From contig JASAOO010003519.1 of the NCBI GenBank assembly GCA_030849075.1, forward strand, positions 27,735 to 91,734: a stretch of DNA of 64,000 nt, given 5' to 3'. The position numbers were made by a program, and so were the translations under genes. The notes beneath the pieces are model-generated. The model had not been told where the DNA came from, made no database searches, and saw only the letters and a program-made list of their open reading frames with translations. Shown here in pieces: positions 17,480-26,851 of the stretch; the first letter of the stretch is position 1; each line of letters starts with the position of its first letter. The stretch is from Zelonia costaricensis. Lineage: Eukaryota > Euglenozoa > Kinetoplastea > Trypanosomatida > Trypanosomatidae.

Positions 17480-19924
17480 ATGCGGCGAAGCTCGGCGCTA
17501 CTGGTGGGGACGCTGACGAGGGCTCTGCTTTGCAGCGCCACGACAGCAACAACATCCACTGCAACCAACGCGGATGCCAGCGCACTCACGCGCCATGGCG
17601 GCACGGCACTGCGCAGCACACGGCGGAGTGGCCGCATCACCGAGTGGGACCCGTTCGAGCGTCACGGCGTCATCGTCGACGGCAAGGACGGCCGCCGCTA
17701 CCGCATTGCCAGCACCCGCGCCTTCGAGACGGTGCTGCCCACGATGCTGCGCACTCTGGAGGGGGCGGCGGTGGTGTTCGACGTCGACGTACGGCCCTCG
17801 GCAGACCGCGTCATCGTCCGCAACCGACTCACGCCTATCACCGCGGAGAGCTATCGCCAGAAGCCGCCGGTGGACTTCTTGAGTCCGGAGATGCTGCAGT
17901 GGGCCGGTCCGCGACGCCCTGCAAGTCAGCGCAAGTCTGCAGGAACAGTCACCGCCGCATCGCCCGCGCCGTCCGCCCCCCTCAACACTTGCAACAGCGC
18001 GACGGCGTCGCCGGAGGACGAGACTCGCTTTGCGAAGAACATCGTTGTCGACGTGACCAGCATCCCGGCGACGCAGATCGCGCGGTGGAGCGGCCCGCTG
18101 TCGGATGAGGCCGTCATCAAGCCGACCAAGAACCTCAAGGACATGCGTAGCAGCCGCCTCTTCGACGTTGAGACGAACGCATACCTGCGCCTCACCCAGC
18201 AGCTCGGAAGCGCATCGGAGGCGCAGCGCATCGTCGCCCAGGAGCGCGAGAAGGCGGCCGAGGGCGGAGCGCGGCGCGTGGTGCTTGCGGAGTCGACGGA
18301 AGGCGTCATTGTCGCCTGGTCGGGCATTCACCGCAGCGGGCTCATTCGCGAAGGCGCTGCACAGGCCGCGGACGCAGCCGGCGGATCCGCCGTGACGCCC
18401 ACGCACGGCGGCGACAGCGACGCGCTCTGCGTCATTCGCAACGTGCACGCCTTTCAGAGCGCGCTGCCGACTTCGCAGAGCCTGCAGCACCGCCGCGTCA
18501 CCTTCGCCAAGGTCTCCTACGCCGCCCAGCCCAACCGCTGCTTCGCCGAGAACATCGTCGTCACGGGCGACGTGCGCTACGACGCGGCGGTGCCGTCGGT
18601 GGAGGAGGCGCAGGCGGCCAAGGCGCGGGAGCGGGCAGCCGCGCTGCAGCAGTCGCGCCGGCTCGGGGCCCTCATCATGGAGGACGACGACAGCAGCGGC
18701 GCCGGCGGAGCTCCCCCCGCCTCTTCTCGAGGCCCAGCGTCATCGACGGCAGCCACAGGAGCAGCAGCGGCTGCGGCGGCGGTGTCGGCCGACATGGCAA
18801 GAGAGGCGGCGGCGGTGGACCCTGACAAGGTGCTGTACGGCGTGGTGGTACGCTGGAGCGGTGGCCAGGGCGTCATCGAGGCGGGCGACGGCCGGCACTT
18901 CTTCCTCCGCTCCGCCGCGGACCTGGAGCAGCTGGTCGACACCGCGTCGGCCCACCTGCGCGGCGCGGTGGTGCAGTTCCGGCAAGACGCGGCAAGCCCG
19001 CGCTACGCGTGCCACGTCGACATCCTCAGCACCCCGACCTCCACGATGAGCGAGGTGAGGCCGCTCCTGGAAAGGACGCGCTTCGCCGGCTTTGCGGAGG
19101 GGCCGGGTTCGGGTGCGGCGAGGGAGGCGAAGGCCGCCGCGACGGCGCTGGAGGATGTGGAGTGGACGGAGGGCACGCTGCTGTCGTGGTCCGCCGTGGA
19201 GGGGCACGGCATCGTCATTGGGGCCGACGGCGAAGACACCCGCTACGTGCTGCGCGACCCAGAAGAGAACGTGATCGACTACGCGACGAAGCAGCCGCTG
19301 CTGCGCAAGGGACGCCGAGTGAAGTTCACCCCGTTCGGGAGCACCGGCCGACTGGCGTGCAACGTGGTGCTGCTCGACGCAGAGGTGGAGGAGGCTGCCC
19401 TCGCCGCGGAGGAGCTGCGGCCCAAGGAGCCGCAGCTCACGATGGACGGCAACGTGAACGAGGCCATCCCGTCACCGACGAGCACGAGCTACTGGCTGAA
19501 CCGCATGGACAAGGCGGGCTACGACACGAAGGAGGTGAAGGCTCTGCAGAACCGCGCGCTGCGGCTGGACGAGGACGAGGACGACGGAGACGACGGCAGC
19601 GAGGGCGGCAAGTTCCTGGACAGCGAGGAGCTCCTGAAGAAGGACCCGTGGTGGAGCGACCCGCGCAAGAACGTGCGCTTCCCGAACAGCGACATGACGG
19701 CTGGCCACCTCGCCCTCATCGGCCCCGCCTCCATGATGAACGTCGCCATGAAGACGAAGGACCCCAAGAAGCTGGACAAGATGCTGAAGAAGTACCAGTC
19801 GCGGCTGACGGAGGAGCAGAAGGAGTACGCATGGAAGCAGGCGAAGGAGATGGCGCCCAAGTACGAGGAGTGCGTGCGCAAGGGTCGTGAGCGCAACGAG
19901 GAGCCCACCTTCCACTTCTTCTAG
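17480..19924 (+). CDS. Putative mitochondrial protein with four cold-shock-like repeats, 814 aa
   Basis: The ATG at 17480 opens an Arg/Ser/Ala-rich N-terminus (MRRSSALLVGTLTRALL) typical of a mitochondrial presequence. Four related beta-barrel-like repeats follow: GRITEWDPFERHGVIVDGKD (about residue 50), EGVIVAWSGIHRSGLI (about 275), YGVVVRWSGGQGVIEAGDGR (about 453) and EGTLLSWSAVEGHGIVIGAD (about 570). Each has the G-x-(I/L/V)-x-x-W...G-(I/V)-I pattern of cold-shock domains, then a strand with an FR/YRI-type end. Residues 650-814 are charged and helical, with DPWWSDPRKNVRFP. An RNA-binding role in the mitochondrion (RNA processing or mitoribosome assembly) is inferred. The particular complex is not identified. 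Confidence 0.75.
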   Translation: MRRSSALLVGTLTRALLCSATTATTSTATNADASALTRHGGTALRSTRRSGRITEWDPFERHGVIVDGKDGRRYRIASTRAFETVLPTMLRTLEGAAVVFDVDVRPSADRVIVRNRLTPITAESYRQKPPVDFLSPEMLQWAGPRRPASQRKSAGTVTAASPAPSAPLNTCNSATASPEDETRFAKNIVVDVTSIPATQIARWSGPLSDEAVIKPTKNLKDMRSSRLFDVETNAYLRLTQQLGSASEAQRIVAQEREKAAEGGARRVVLAESTEGVIVAWSGIHRSGLIREGAAQAADAAGGSAVTPTHGGDSDALCVIRNVHAFQSALPTSQSLQHRRVTFAKVSYAAQPNRCFAENIVVTGDVRYDAAVPSVEEAQAAKARERAAALQQSRRLGALIMEDDDSSGAGGAPPASSRGPASSTAATGAAAAAAAVSADMAREAAAVDPDKVLYGVVVRWSGGQGVIEAGDGRHFFLRSAADLEQLVDTASAHLRGAVVQFRQDAASPRYACHVDILSTPTSTMSEVRPLLERTRFAGFAEGPGSGAAREAKAAATALEDVEWTEGTLLSWSAVEGHGIVIGADGEDTRYVLRDPEENVIDYATKQPLLRKGRRVKFTPFGSTGRLACNVVLLDAEVEEAALAAEELRPKEPQLTMDGNVNEAIPSPTSTSYWLNRMDKAGYDTKEVKALQNRALRLDEDEDDGDDGSEGGKFLDSEELLKKDPWWSDPRKNVRFPNSDMTAGHLALIGPASMMNVAMKTKDPKKLDKMLKKYQSRLTEEQKEYAWKQAKEMAPKYEECVRKGRERNEEPTFHFF

Positions 19925-20476
19925 CGCATCAGCACCGTCACATACAAAGCAGGAGAGAGAGAACAACAGCTACAACCACAAAAAGAGGACCTTGAGCGTA
20001 GCACGTGCGCTGTGTCGCCTCCAAGTGCGCACGCGAGTACACGTGAACACGTCGGCGAATGCACCGTAAACGCAGGAAGGGGAAAACAGAGTGAATAGTT
20101 ACACTCGGTGTGATCCACTTGCTGAGGGAAGGAAGAAGAAGCGTGGGGTGCACGAAGTCAGTGATCATAGGACTCACACCAGCCTCGACAGCGAGGCTCT
20201 CTAAAGTGGGAGGGCTCCGGGTTGTGGTTCGGCGCCAGAGTGCCGTGCGCCCGTCGCTCCCTTTCGCTTGTGCGGCTACGTCCGGCCTCACTCGTTCCCA
20301 GCCGTCATGGACAGACGCCCGCTGCGTGGCACTCTGACCATCTTTCCCTGCTCTCTTCACCGACACCTCCCTCCTGCGCACCTCATGTTTGCCGGCTGCA
20401 TCACACACACACACACACACACGCGGCTCCACCGTTTGATGCCTCGTCTCTGCCACAGTCGCATCCACGGGCTACG
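19925..20476. other. Intergenic region with (CA)n and trans-splicing signal
   Basis: No gene seen. (CA)n lies at 20402-20422, and a second C/T-rich stretch ends in GCCACAG with AG at 20457-20458, 18 nt before the next ATG. Confidence 0.5.
20402..20422 (+). repeat. (CA)n microsatellite
   Basis: The CA run lies 54 nt before the ATG at 20477 and upstream of the predicted acceptor AG. Confidence 0.95.
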
Positions 20477-20887
20477 ATGGTGTCCAAGACGCGCAAGCAG
20501 CGGCAGAAGAAGAAGGCAACGATGCAGGCCAACGGCGGCGTGCTGCCGGCGGTGGTGCCCAGTGTGCCCAAGTCGGTGCACCTCAAGAAGACACGCCCAA
20601 ACATGAAGGGCAAGATGAAGATCCGGCTAGGCCTTGAGTCCCCCATCGACATCTACAACGGCTTTGATGACCGCAAGGGGGTGCTTTGGCGCTGCCCGAA
20701 CTGCGCCAAGGAGTGCCGCGTCGTGGGCTTCTGCGTGGACTGCGCGTCTGGCGTGAAGTCCAAGACGCACACCGGCCGGCTCATGAGCCGTGCGAGCAGC
20801 ACCAAGAAGGAGTCGGCTCACGCCACGGCGCCGAAGCTGCGCATGAAGGCGAAGGGCAAGGCGCTGAAGCTGAAGCGGAAGAAGTAG
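20477..20887 (+). CDS. Small basic protein with CxxC motifs, 136 aa
   Basis: The start is the ATG at 20477, just after the predicted acceptor. The protein is very lysine-rich at both ends (KTRKQRQKKKATM; MKAKGKALKLKRKK). The middle holds five cysteines: C73-P-N-C76, C80, then C86-V-D-C89, a likely zinc-binding knuckle. The basic, nucleic-acid-friendly make-up suggests a nucleolar, ribosome-associated or RNA-binding role, but no family is recognised. The frame is open upstream to 20222 with no ATG placement supported by the splice signal. Confidence 0.75.
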   Translation: MVSKTRKQRQKKKATMQANGGVLPAVVPSVPKSVHLKKTRPNMKGKMKIRLGLESPIDIYNGFDDRKGVLWRCPNCAKECRVVGFCVDCASGVKSKTHTGRLMSRASSTKKESAHATAPKLRMKAKGKALKLKRKK

Positions 20888-21386
20888 CCGCCTCGTGCCC
20901 TCCCCCTTTTTCTTTTTCCGTCTCTGTCTCGAGTCGCTTGGTGCCACGCGGCAGACGTCGTAATTCGGCTAACGTGTAAAGGTGCACCAGCGCGTGGCAA
21001 ACCTGGTGTGGCCCGATGAAGAGAAACCTCGTCGAGAATCCAGCAAAGTAAGATGAAGAATGAAGAGTTGTGTCGCGCTTTGGGGTGGCGATGAGCGTGG
21101 ACAGGCGGCATGTGATGACACTTTGGTGTAGCTGGTTGTGCTCCAGCCCCGACCCCCCGGACCTCTTCGAGCGTGCCGTTGCGCCAGCGGAGAAGTGCAG
21201 CCTTTGCTTTGCGTCACAGTCGGCCCGCCTCACCCAGCTCACGCCGATGTCCCCATCTCCCTCCTCCGTTTGTGTTTGAAGGCTTCAACGTCTGCAGTGA
21301 TACGGGCATGGTCCCCCTGCTGCTGGAGCTCGTCTTGCGTCCGACTTCCTGGTGCCCTCGTCTGCTTCTCCCCGTTTTATTCCAAG

Positions 21387-21421
21387 CACACACACAGACA
21401 CACACACACACACACACACAC
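21387..21421 (+). repeat. (CA)n microsatellite
   Basis: CA run with one CAGAC interruption, about 520 nt ahead of the transporter gene. Confidence 0.9.
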
Positions 21422-21869
21422 AGCCTACAGGATACGTGTCAACACCCCGCTCTTGTCTGCCCTCCCCCTCTTCGTAGCCCTACCCTGCGCTCCAACACGG
21501 GCAGGCATTCATGATCGTCGACTCGAGCTTGCACTTGCATCCTTTTCTTTTTTCCCCAGCTTTGTGAGCTGCCACCGCCACTGCGTGCCTTGTGCGGTCG
21601 CCACGCGAAGGCCATCAGAGGCGCACCAACCCACCCGCTTCGCCTCTTCTCTTGCGCTGTAGGACATGTGACGAGCCGCTCTGAGGCATTTGCCGCCACG
21701 CCGCGCACTCACCGCTGTTCTCGTTGTCATTCTTTTATTGTTTGCCTTGTGTGGTGCAACTCCACAGCCGCGCCCCACTGCTGGCGCCACCGTCACACAG
21801 TCGCCAGCAGCTCCTGGACGCCATCGCCGCCACGACAGCCAGCGCTGTCGCGTAACGTGTCACTACGCG

Positions 21870-21936
21870 CTTGCTCTTTCCTTCTTCTCTCTTCATTCAT
21901 ATCACTCCGCCAACCGGAATCGCCGGGCGTGCAAAG
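21870..21936 (+). promoter_or_regulatory. Predicted polypyrimidine tract and spliced-leader acceptor of transporter gene
   Basis: A C/T-rich tract (TTGCTCTTTCCTTCTTCTCT) is followed, after an AG-free spacer, by GCAAAG with AG at 21935-21936. This gives a very short leader and rules out translation from upstream of 21946. Confidence 0.55.
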
Positions 21937-21945
21937 GACGCCATC

Positions 21946-23913
21946 ATGCCTCCGCCACGAGTACCACAGCCACCACTTCCACACACGAACGTGTTGCTTG
22001 GTGCAGACGAGGCCGACACACCACCACCACCACCACAGCAACAGCGCAGTAGAGCCACACCGGTGCTCGGCCTTGGCCTTGCGAACGGCGGCTCACGCGC
22101 GTCGCTGCGCAGCTCGCTGATGGGGTCCCGCGAGTCGATCCCTGCGTCGTCCTCCGTGCCCGCCACTGTTGCCCACTGCACGCTGCCTGCAGTAAGCACG
22201 AGGCTTCTCGACTCCGTACCGCCGGGCCACGCCGGTTGCACGACACCGCGAAACGACGCTGGAGGTGCTGGGCGGAGCGGTGCGGAGAGGGAGGAGGAGG
22301 ACAATACACGCGACGCAGATCCCACGGCGACGGCGGTGGACTCCGCGCTGCTGCCGTTTGGTCATGCAGGCGCTGAGCCCTGCAGTGCGGCGACGACGCG
22401 CCCGTTCCGCTGTCCGTCGCTGCCTCGAATGGTGATTGTGCTGCTGGTGGCGAGCTCGCTGGTGCAGGGCTTCTCGGCGAGCGTAATCGGCATCTTCATC
22501 AACCGCGAGCTCGCCATGCAGCCTGTCGAGGTGACGCGGTACTGGATGTTCATCGGCTTCACCATGTGGACGCAACCGCTGCTGGGCTACATCTCCGACG
22601 CCTTCGTCGTCTGCGGCGAGAAGCGGCGGCCCCTTTTCATCGTGGCGGCGCTGGGCAACGCGCTGCTCTACGCCACGTACGGCCTCGTCCCAAGTGCAAC
22701 GTCGAACTTCACGCGATTCGTGGTGCTCTCCGTTGTTAGCCAGTTCTGCACCATGGGGCTATACATCCCGCTGAACGGCCTCGTCGTCGAGGTGGGGCGT
22801 CACGACGCGGAGACGGAGGCGGAGAGCAACGCACGCATGAGCGCGATCATGGCGAAGACCATGGTGTGGCGCTCCAGCGGCAGCCTCGCCGGTGCTGTGC
22901 TGCACACCTGCCTCATCGCGCTCCTCGAGGTGGGCCCGATGCTGGGCATCACCGGCGTGCTGTTCGCAGCGCTCGCCCCCGCCGTGCTGTGCACGCCGAG
23001 CCACCTCTTTCTGCGAACCAGCAGCCGAGACGACAACTTCTACAAGCGCGTCGGCAAAGCGGCTCGGCTGCTGTGGCGCAGCTTCCAGCAACGCGACCTG
23101 CACGGCGACGGCGTCTGCTTCGTGCTCGTGCTCGCCTTTGTGTTTGTGTACACGATGATGCCGGACGCTGGCTCCGTCTACTACAGCTACCTGTACACTG
23201 CTTTCACGTTCCCCAACTGGTTCTACTCGCTGAACGGCTGCGTCGGCCACATCGGCTCCATCACCGGCGCGTACGTCTTCTCTCGATGGATGGACAGGCG
23301 CGCCAGTCAGGAAGCGCGCGGTGGGGCCAGGACGTCGCTCTTCTTCATCTTCATGATCGGTAGCGTCGCGTGGGCTGTGGGCTACGTCACGAACCTGCTC
23401 CTGTGCACCGGCTTCGCCACAGAAACGCTCAACGTGTCGGCCGCCATCTATGTGCCGGTGGACACCTTCTTCACCTCCTTCTTCGCGCGCTTTGCGTTTA
23501 TGCCGACGCTTGCCATGGCAGCCGAGCACGCGCCGGCGTACTTTGAGGCGACGACGTTCGAGGTCTTCAGCGTGGCCAGCATCGGCGGCGGCACCGTGTC
23601 TGCCATGCTCACGGCCGACATCGCCACCCGCCTGCACATCACCCGCAGCGACTACAGCCAGCTCTGGGTGCTGCTCCTCATCTCCATTGGGTCGAAGCTG
23701 GCGCCCATCGCGCTGGCGTACGTCCTCCCAGAGCGCCGCGCCACCAGTGGGGCCGCCGAGGAGGTGGTCATCAGCGACGGCGATGGGCCGCTCGCGTCGC
23801 CGCCTGGCCGCACCATGCCGACGCAGCGCGAGAGCAGCCGCGCACTCGACGAGGGCAACTTGCCCAGCGGTGAGCCGCACCCAAAGCACACGGAGGGAAA
23901 GGTGGGCCCGTGA
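21946..23913 (+). CDS. BT1/folate-biopterin transporter family (MFS) protein, 655 aa
   Basis: This is a polytopic membrane transporter of the FBT/BT1 family, which in Leishmania carries folate, biopterin and S-adenosylmethionine. Residues 1-160 are a hydrophilic Ser/Ala/Pro-rich extension. About 12 hydrophobic segments follow, from MVIVLLVASSLVQGFSASV to LLISIGSKLAPIALAYV. Family-like features include the TM2-TM3 loop with GYISDAFVVCGEKRRPL, PDAGSVYYSYLYTAFTFPNW before TM8, and a late helix with EATTFEVFSVASIGGGTVS. The tail is hydrophilic. The ATG at 21946 lies 9 nt after the predicted acceptor. The actual substrate cannot be read from sequence. Only one copy is seen here, whereas the family is usually large and partly clustered. 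Confidence 0.8.
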   Translation: MPPPRVPQPPLPHTNVLLGADEADTPPPPPQQQRSRATPVLGLGLANGGSRASLRSSLMGSRESIPASSSVPATVAHCTLPAVSTRLLDSVPPGHAGCTTPRNDAGGAGRSGAEREEEDNTRDADPTATAVDSALLPFGHAGAEPCSAATTRPFRCPSLPRMVIVLLVASSLVQGFSASVIGIFINRELAMQPVEVTRYWMFIGFTMWTQPLLGYISDAFVVCGEKRRPLFIVAALGNALLYATYGLVPSATSNFTRFVVLSVVSQFCTMGLYIPLNGLVVEVGRHDAETEAESNARMSAIMAKTMVWRSSGSLAGAVLHTCLIALLEVGPMLGITGVLFAALAPAVLCTPSHLFLRTSSRDDNFYKRVGKAARLLWRSFQQRDLHGDGVCFVLVLAFVFVYTMMPDAGSVYYSYLYTAFTFPNWFYSLNGCVGHIGSITGAYVFSRWMDRRASQEARGGARTSLFFIFMIGSVAWAVGYVTNLLLCTGFATETLNVSAAIYVPVDTFFTSFFARFAFMPTLAMAAEHAPAYFEATTFEVFSVASIGGGTVSAMLTADIATRLHITRSDYSQLWVLLLISIGSKLAPIALAYVLPERRATSGAAEEVVISDGDGPLASPPGRTMPTQRESSRALDEGNLPSGEPHPKHTEGKVGP

Positions 23914-24412
23914 CAAGCGGGAGCGCTCTCGCGCCTCGCAACACGACTTCTTATCACCTCACCTTCTTTGTTTTCCTTTTCGGCTCCTTCCTTCGACGCC
24001 TGCTCGCCCACTCGCGCAGGCCTCACACTTAAGCAGCAGAGTAAGAAGGTGACGACGGCTGATGGTCGGTGGCTGCGACGATGCGGTGCGGCCGGTACAA
24101 GAACAGAAAAAAAGGAAGACTCGGTCAGTGCGTGCGGTAGCGTCATCTCCGTGGAGCTGTCACGCTGCGTGCAGCACTGCGCGCCGCGCCCGCTCCTTCC
24201 CTCCCCAAACTCACTTTATCTCTCTCGCCCGCTTCCTGTCTCACTCGCCTGCCTTGGCCACACACACACACACACACACACAACACACACACACACACAC
24301 ACACACAACACATATCAGAGAACGCGTGAACGCACAGCAGCTGCCTGCCCGCCTGCCCGCCTGCCCGTTCTTCATCCCCCCCTCTACCATACCCTGCCCT
24401 TGTTTCCCCGTC
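23914..24412. other. Intergenic region with long (CA)n between tract and acceptor
   Basis: No gene seen. A pyrimidine tract at about 24190-24258 runs straight into CA repeats at 24259-24310. The first AG after them is at 24317-24318. Confidence 0.5.
24259..24310 (+). repeat. (CA)n microsatellite, interrupted
   Basis: Two CA runs separated by CAACAC. They contain no AG dinucleotide and separate the pyrimidine tract from the predicted acceptor. Confidence 0.95.
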
Positions 24413-25015
24413 ATGGAGGCTCTGCACACGTGGCTGAGCAACGCGGAGGAGGAGTTCTGGAAGGCGCACAATGAGCTCATGGACGCTCTCGGGGTGCACC
24501 GCCTGCTTGAGGCGGCCGCCACCTCGCCGGTGAGCGTTGGCAGCCTCGTGCGCGGCTTCCCATCCGAGGTGCGCCGCTTCTACACGGCGGTAGACTGGAC
24601 GGAGCCCTTCTTCCGCTACCTCAGCGGCTTCCACGTTGTTGTCTGGGTGATCACACTGGCCCTCACGTGGGGCCCTGTTTCTGATGAGCGCATCCTTGGC
24701 GCGTGCGCGGCGATCGGTGTGCTGCTGCTGTCCGGTATGCCGCTCAACTCGTATGCTGGCCAGCATGCCGACGTGCTCTTCCAAGAACCTGGGGTCAACT
24801 ACTTCACGGAGGACGGCATCATGATGATGATTGTGTACATGCTCCCGCTGCTGGTGCTCCTGGTGGGCCTGCAGCTGCGGCTCGCCTACCGCGTGATGAA
24901 GCTCATGGTCCTCGTGAAGCGGGGGCAGGTGCGGCGCCGGCTGCGCCAGGAGGCGAAGGAGAGCAGCACCGCTGCTCCCGAGGCAGCGGCGGCGGAGGAC
25001 AAGAAGACTAAGTAG
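24413..25015 (+). CDS. TMEM18: TMEM18 homologue, 200 aa
   Basis: TMEM18 is a small nuclear-envelope/ER membrane protein, best known in animals for links to body weight. The match rests on an ordered set of features I recall for the family: a soluble N-terminus, then FYTAVDWTEPFFRYLSGFHV (residues 57-75; the family has a FF-A-DW-EPW-like segment), hydrophobic segments at about 70-87, 95-110 and 136-156, an NSYAGQHAD stretch between them, YFTEDGIMMMIVYMLPLLV (family: YFD-x-x-GMF), and a basic tail RRRLRQEAKE rich in Lys/Arg. The start is the first ATG after the predicted acceptor. Function in trypanosomatids is not known to me. Confidence 0.85.
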   Translation: MEALHTWLSNAEEEFWKAHNELMDALGVHRLLEAAATSPVSVGSLVRGFPSEVRRFYTAVDWTEPFFRYLSGFHVVVWVITLALTWGPVSDERILGACAAIGVLLLSGMPLNSYAGQHADVLFQEPGVNYFTEDGIMMMIVYMLPLLVLLVGLQLRLAYRVMKLMVLVKRGQVRRRLRQEAKESSTAAPEAAAAEDKKTK

Positions 25016-25690
25016 GCGTGCCCCGCTGCGATGCCGGTGCGCTGGGCAGAGCGCCAGCAACGCCGGACTACGCCTCTGCTCACCTACTGCTCTCGTTGCT
25101 CTCGCTGCCAGCCCCTCCCCTGGGGGGGGGGGAGGTGCGAGCGAAACCAAAAAAAGACCAGGAGGGGGCACACTGCTGCAGCGGTGCTGTGCTTACCTGC
25201 TGTGTGTGTGCCGGCCTCACCCCTTGTGGTGCTCTCCACCTCTGATGCGTGTGCGTGTGTCGGTGCTGCGCAAACGCACACCGTGAGAAGCGCGACCCGC
25301 GCATACTCTAAGCAGGCACTGGGATATAGCTAGACAAAAAAAAAAAGGCTCGACTCCGCATCTGTTGCGCTGTCAGGGAAGGTGAACGCCGAAGAGCGTT
25401 GGTGAACACGGCAGCGAGAGGGGCGGGGCGGCTTCGAGCCGGTCACGTGCCGTGAGCCTGATCGGGCAGCTTCTTTGCGTCATGCTGGTGGCGCACGTGG
25501 ACGAGCTCTGCTTGGTGAAGCGACGGCGCCTCTTCCTGTCCTTCACGTTCGTTCTCCTGTTTCCCAACTTCTCTTGCCTCGTTCGTTCCGTCTCCATCTC
25601 CGACCTGCGTGTGTGTGCGCGTGTGCGTGCGTTTGCGTGTGTGTGTACATGCGCGCACGCCGACCAGCTCCACATGCACCGCTCCGCCCC
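25016..25690. other. Intergenic region with G run, A run and TG-rich leader
   Basis: No gene seen. G11 at 25122-25132 and A11 at 25336-25346 lie in the presumed 3' UTR. A pyrimidine-rich stretch at 25552-25600 is followed by a GTGTGCGTG-rich segment (25608-25655) and AG at 25666-25667. Confidence 0.5.
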
Positions 25691-26158
25691 ATGAGCTCGT
25701 GGCTTTCTGTTGAGAGCTTCCTGCTCAGCGGCACGGCGACGTGGTGCCGCCGGGGCCTCGTCGCCATCGGCGTCTTCGGCGTCGCGAGCGACTACTACCT
25801 GACGCACCACTACGAGGCCTTCGATAAGGCGGAGGGCCGGCAGTACGTGATCGACTGGAGCCCCATCGGCAAGCCGCGCTGCCAGATGCTCCTGATCCCC
25901 AACAACCACTACACCAACTACAGCCCGTGGACGCCTAAGAACGGCGACGTCGTGTTCGCGCGCGAGGTGGCAAATGAGCCCAACTACGTGCAGCTGCTGA
26001 ACGGCCGCTTCGTGGAGCGGCAGACATGCGGCGTTGCGCTGCTGCGCCCGCTGGAGGAGGTGCAGCGGGAGACGGAAGCGAAGGAGAAGAAGCGCCAGGA
26101 GCTGCTCGCCCTCTTGTCCGACACCAAGACCCTTGGCGCACGGGCAGCGGGGTCGTGA
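25691..26158 (+). CDS. Hypothetical protein with N-terminal hydrophobic segment, 155 aa
   Basis: The frame is intact from the first ATG. Residues 16-33 (TATWCRRGLVAIGVFGVA) include a short hydrophobic stretch preceded by two arginines, fitting a membrane anchor or mitochondrial targeting region. The middle is rich in Tyr, Asn and Pro (MLLIPNNHYTNYSPWTPKNG). The C-terminus is a charged helix (EVQRETEAKEKKRQELLALL). No family is recognised. A mitochondrial inner-membrane or respiratory accessory protein is possible but only inferred. Confidence 0.7.
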   Translation: MSSWLSVESFLLSGTATWCRRGLVAIGVFGVASDYYLTHHYEAFDKAEGRQYVIDWSPIGKPRCQMLLIPNNHYTNYSPWTPKNGDVVFAREVANEPNYVQLLNGRFVERQTCGVALLRPLEEVQRETEAKEKKRQELLALLSDTKTLGARAAGS

Positions 26159-26851
26159 AGTGCCGCACATCAGCCCTGAGAGCGGCGGTGTGGAATGCGC
26201 GTTCGCGGAGCAGCGTCCACACGGCAATTCTTGGTGTGTGTGTGGGGGGGGGGTTTACCGCGTGCCTCGAACGCTAACGCTGGTTTTCACGTCCTTGGTG
26301 GCCAATAGTCCGCAATTCCCGCCACCAAAACAAAGAGGAAGGGGCCTGTGCGTTGCACGTCCTGGGCCGTGTAGTTGTTCACAGTATAGTGCTTACACAC
26401 ACACACACACACGTGGCAGTTCGAATGATCGTGCGACACGCAAAAAGAGAAGACCACGCACAGACACAGATACATACACACACACATGAGGAGGTCGAAA
26501 CTCGTTCCAAGCTGCTGGCTTGGCTTTGTGCACAGTCCATCGAGAAGGCGGAGAGGAAACGCGTTTCGCGTCACGTACGAGGACGGAGCGCCAGTAGAAC
26601 CAGGCGCAGCGGGCAGGCAGGTGTTTCCGCTGTGGAGCGCCACGACTTCTGCAGCCCTTCCACAACACGCGTCTATGCCGCGCGGCACTGCACCTCTACC
26701 TTGCAGCTCACCGCTAACTCTTTCGACGCGCCCCATCTCGCTCCTCTCAAGGTTTCGACCATTGCACAGACGCGGCTCTCTGTAGTGCGTGTGCTCTCTC
26801 TTCTCTTCCACCTTCACCTTTCTCTCTGTCCCACTTCGCCATCGGTCGGTG
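26159..26851. other. Intergenic region with G run, (CA)n and pyrimidine tract
   Basis: No gene seen. G10 at 26244-26253, CA run near 26396-26412, and a long C/T-rich tract at about 26792-26840 directly ahead of the TYW3 start. Confidence 0.5.

Larger units (their letters stand above)
20888..21945. other. Intergenic region with (CA)n and trans-splicing signal
   Basis: No gene seen. (CA)n at 21387-21421. A strong pyrimidine tract at 21870-21907 is followed by the first AG at 21935-21936, only 9 nt before the transporter ATG, which decides that start. Confidence 0.55.

Noticed and set aside
24341..24371. CTGCCCGC triplication ahead of the TMEM18 gene
   Set aside because: A short, imperfect tandem repeat in leader sequence, without a sign of function.
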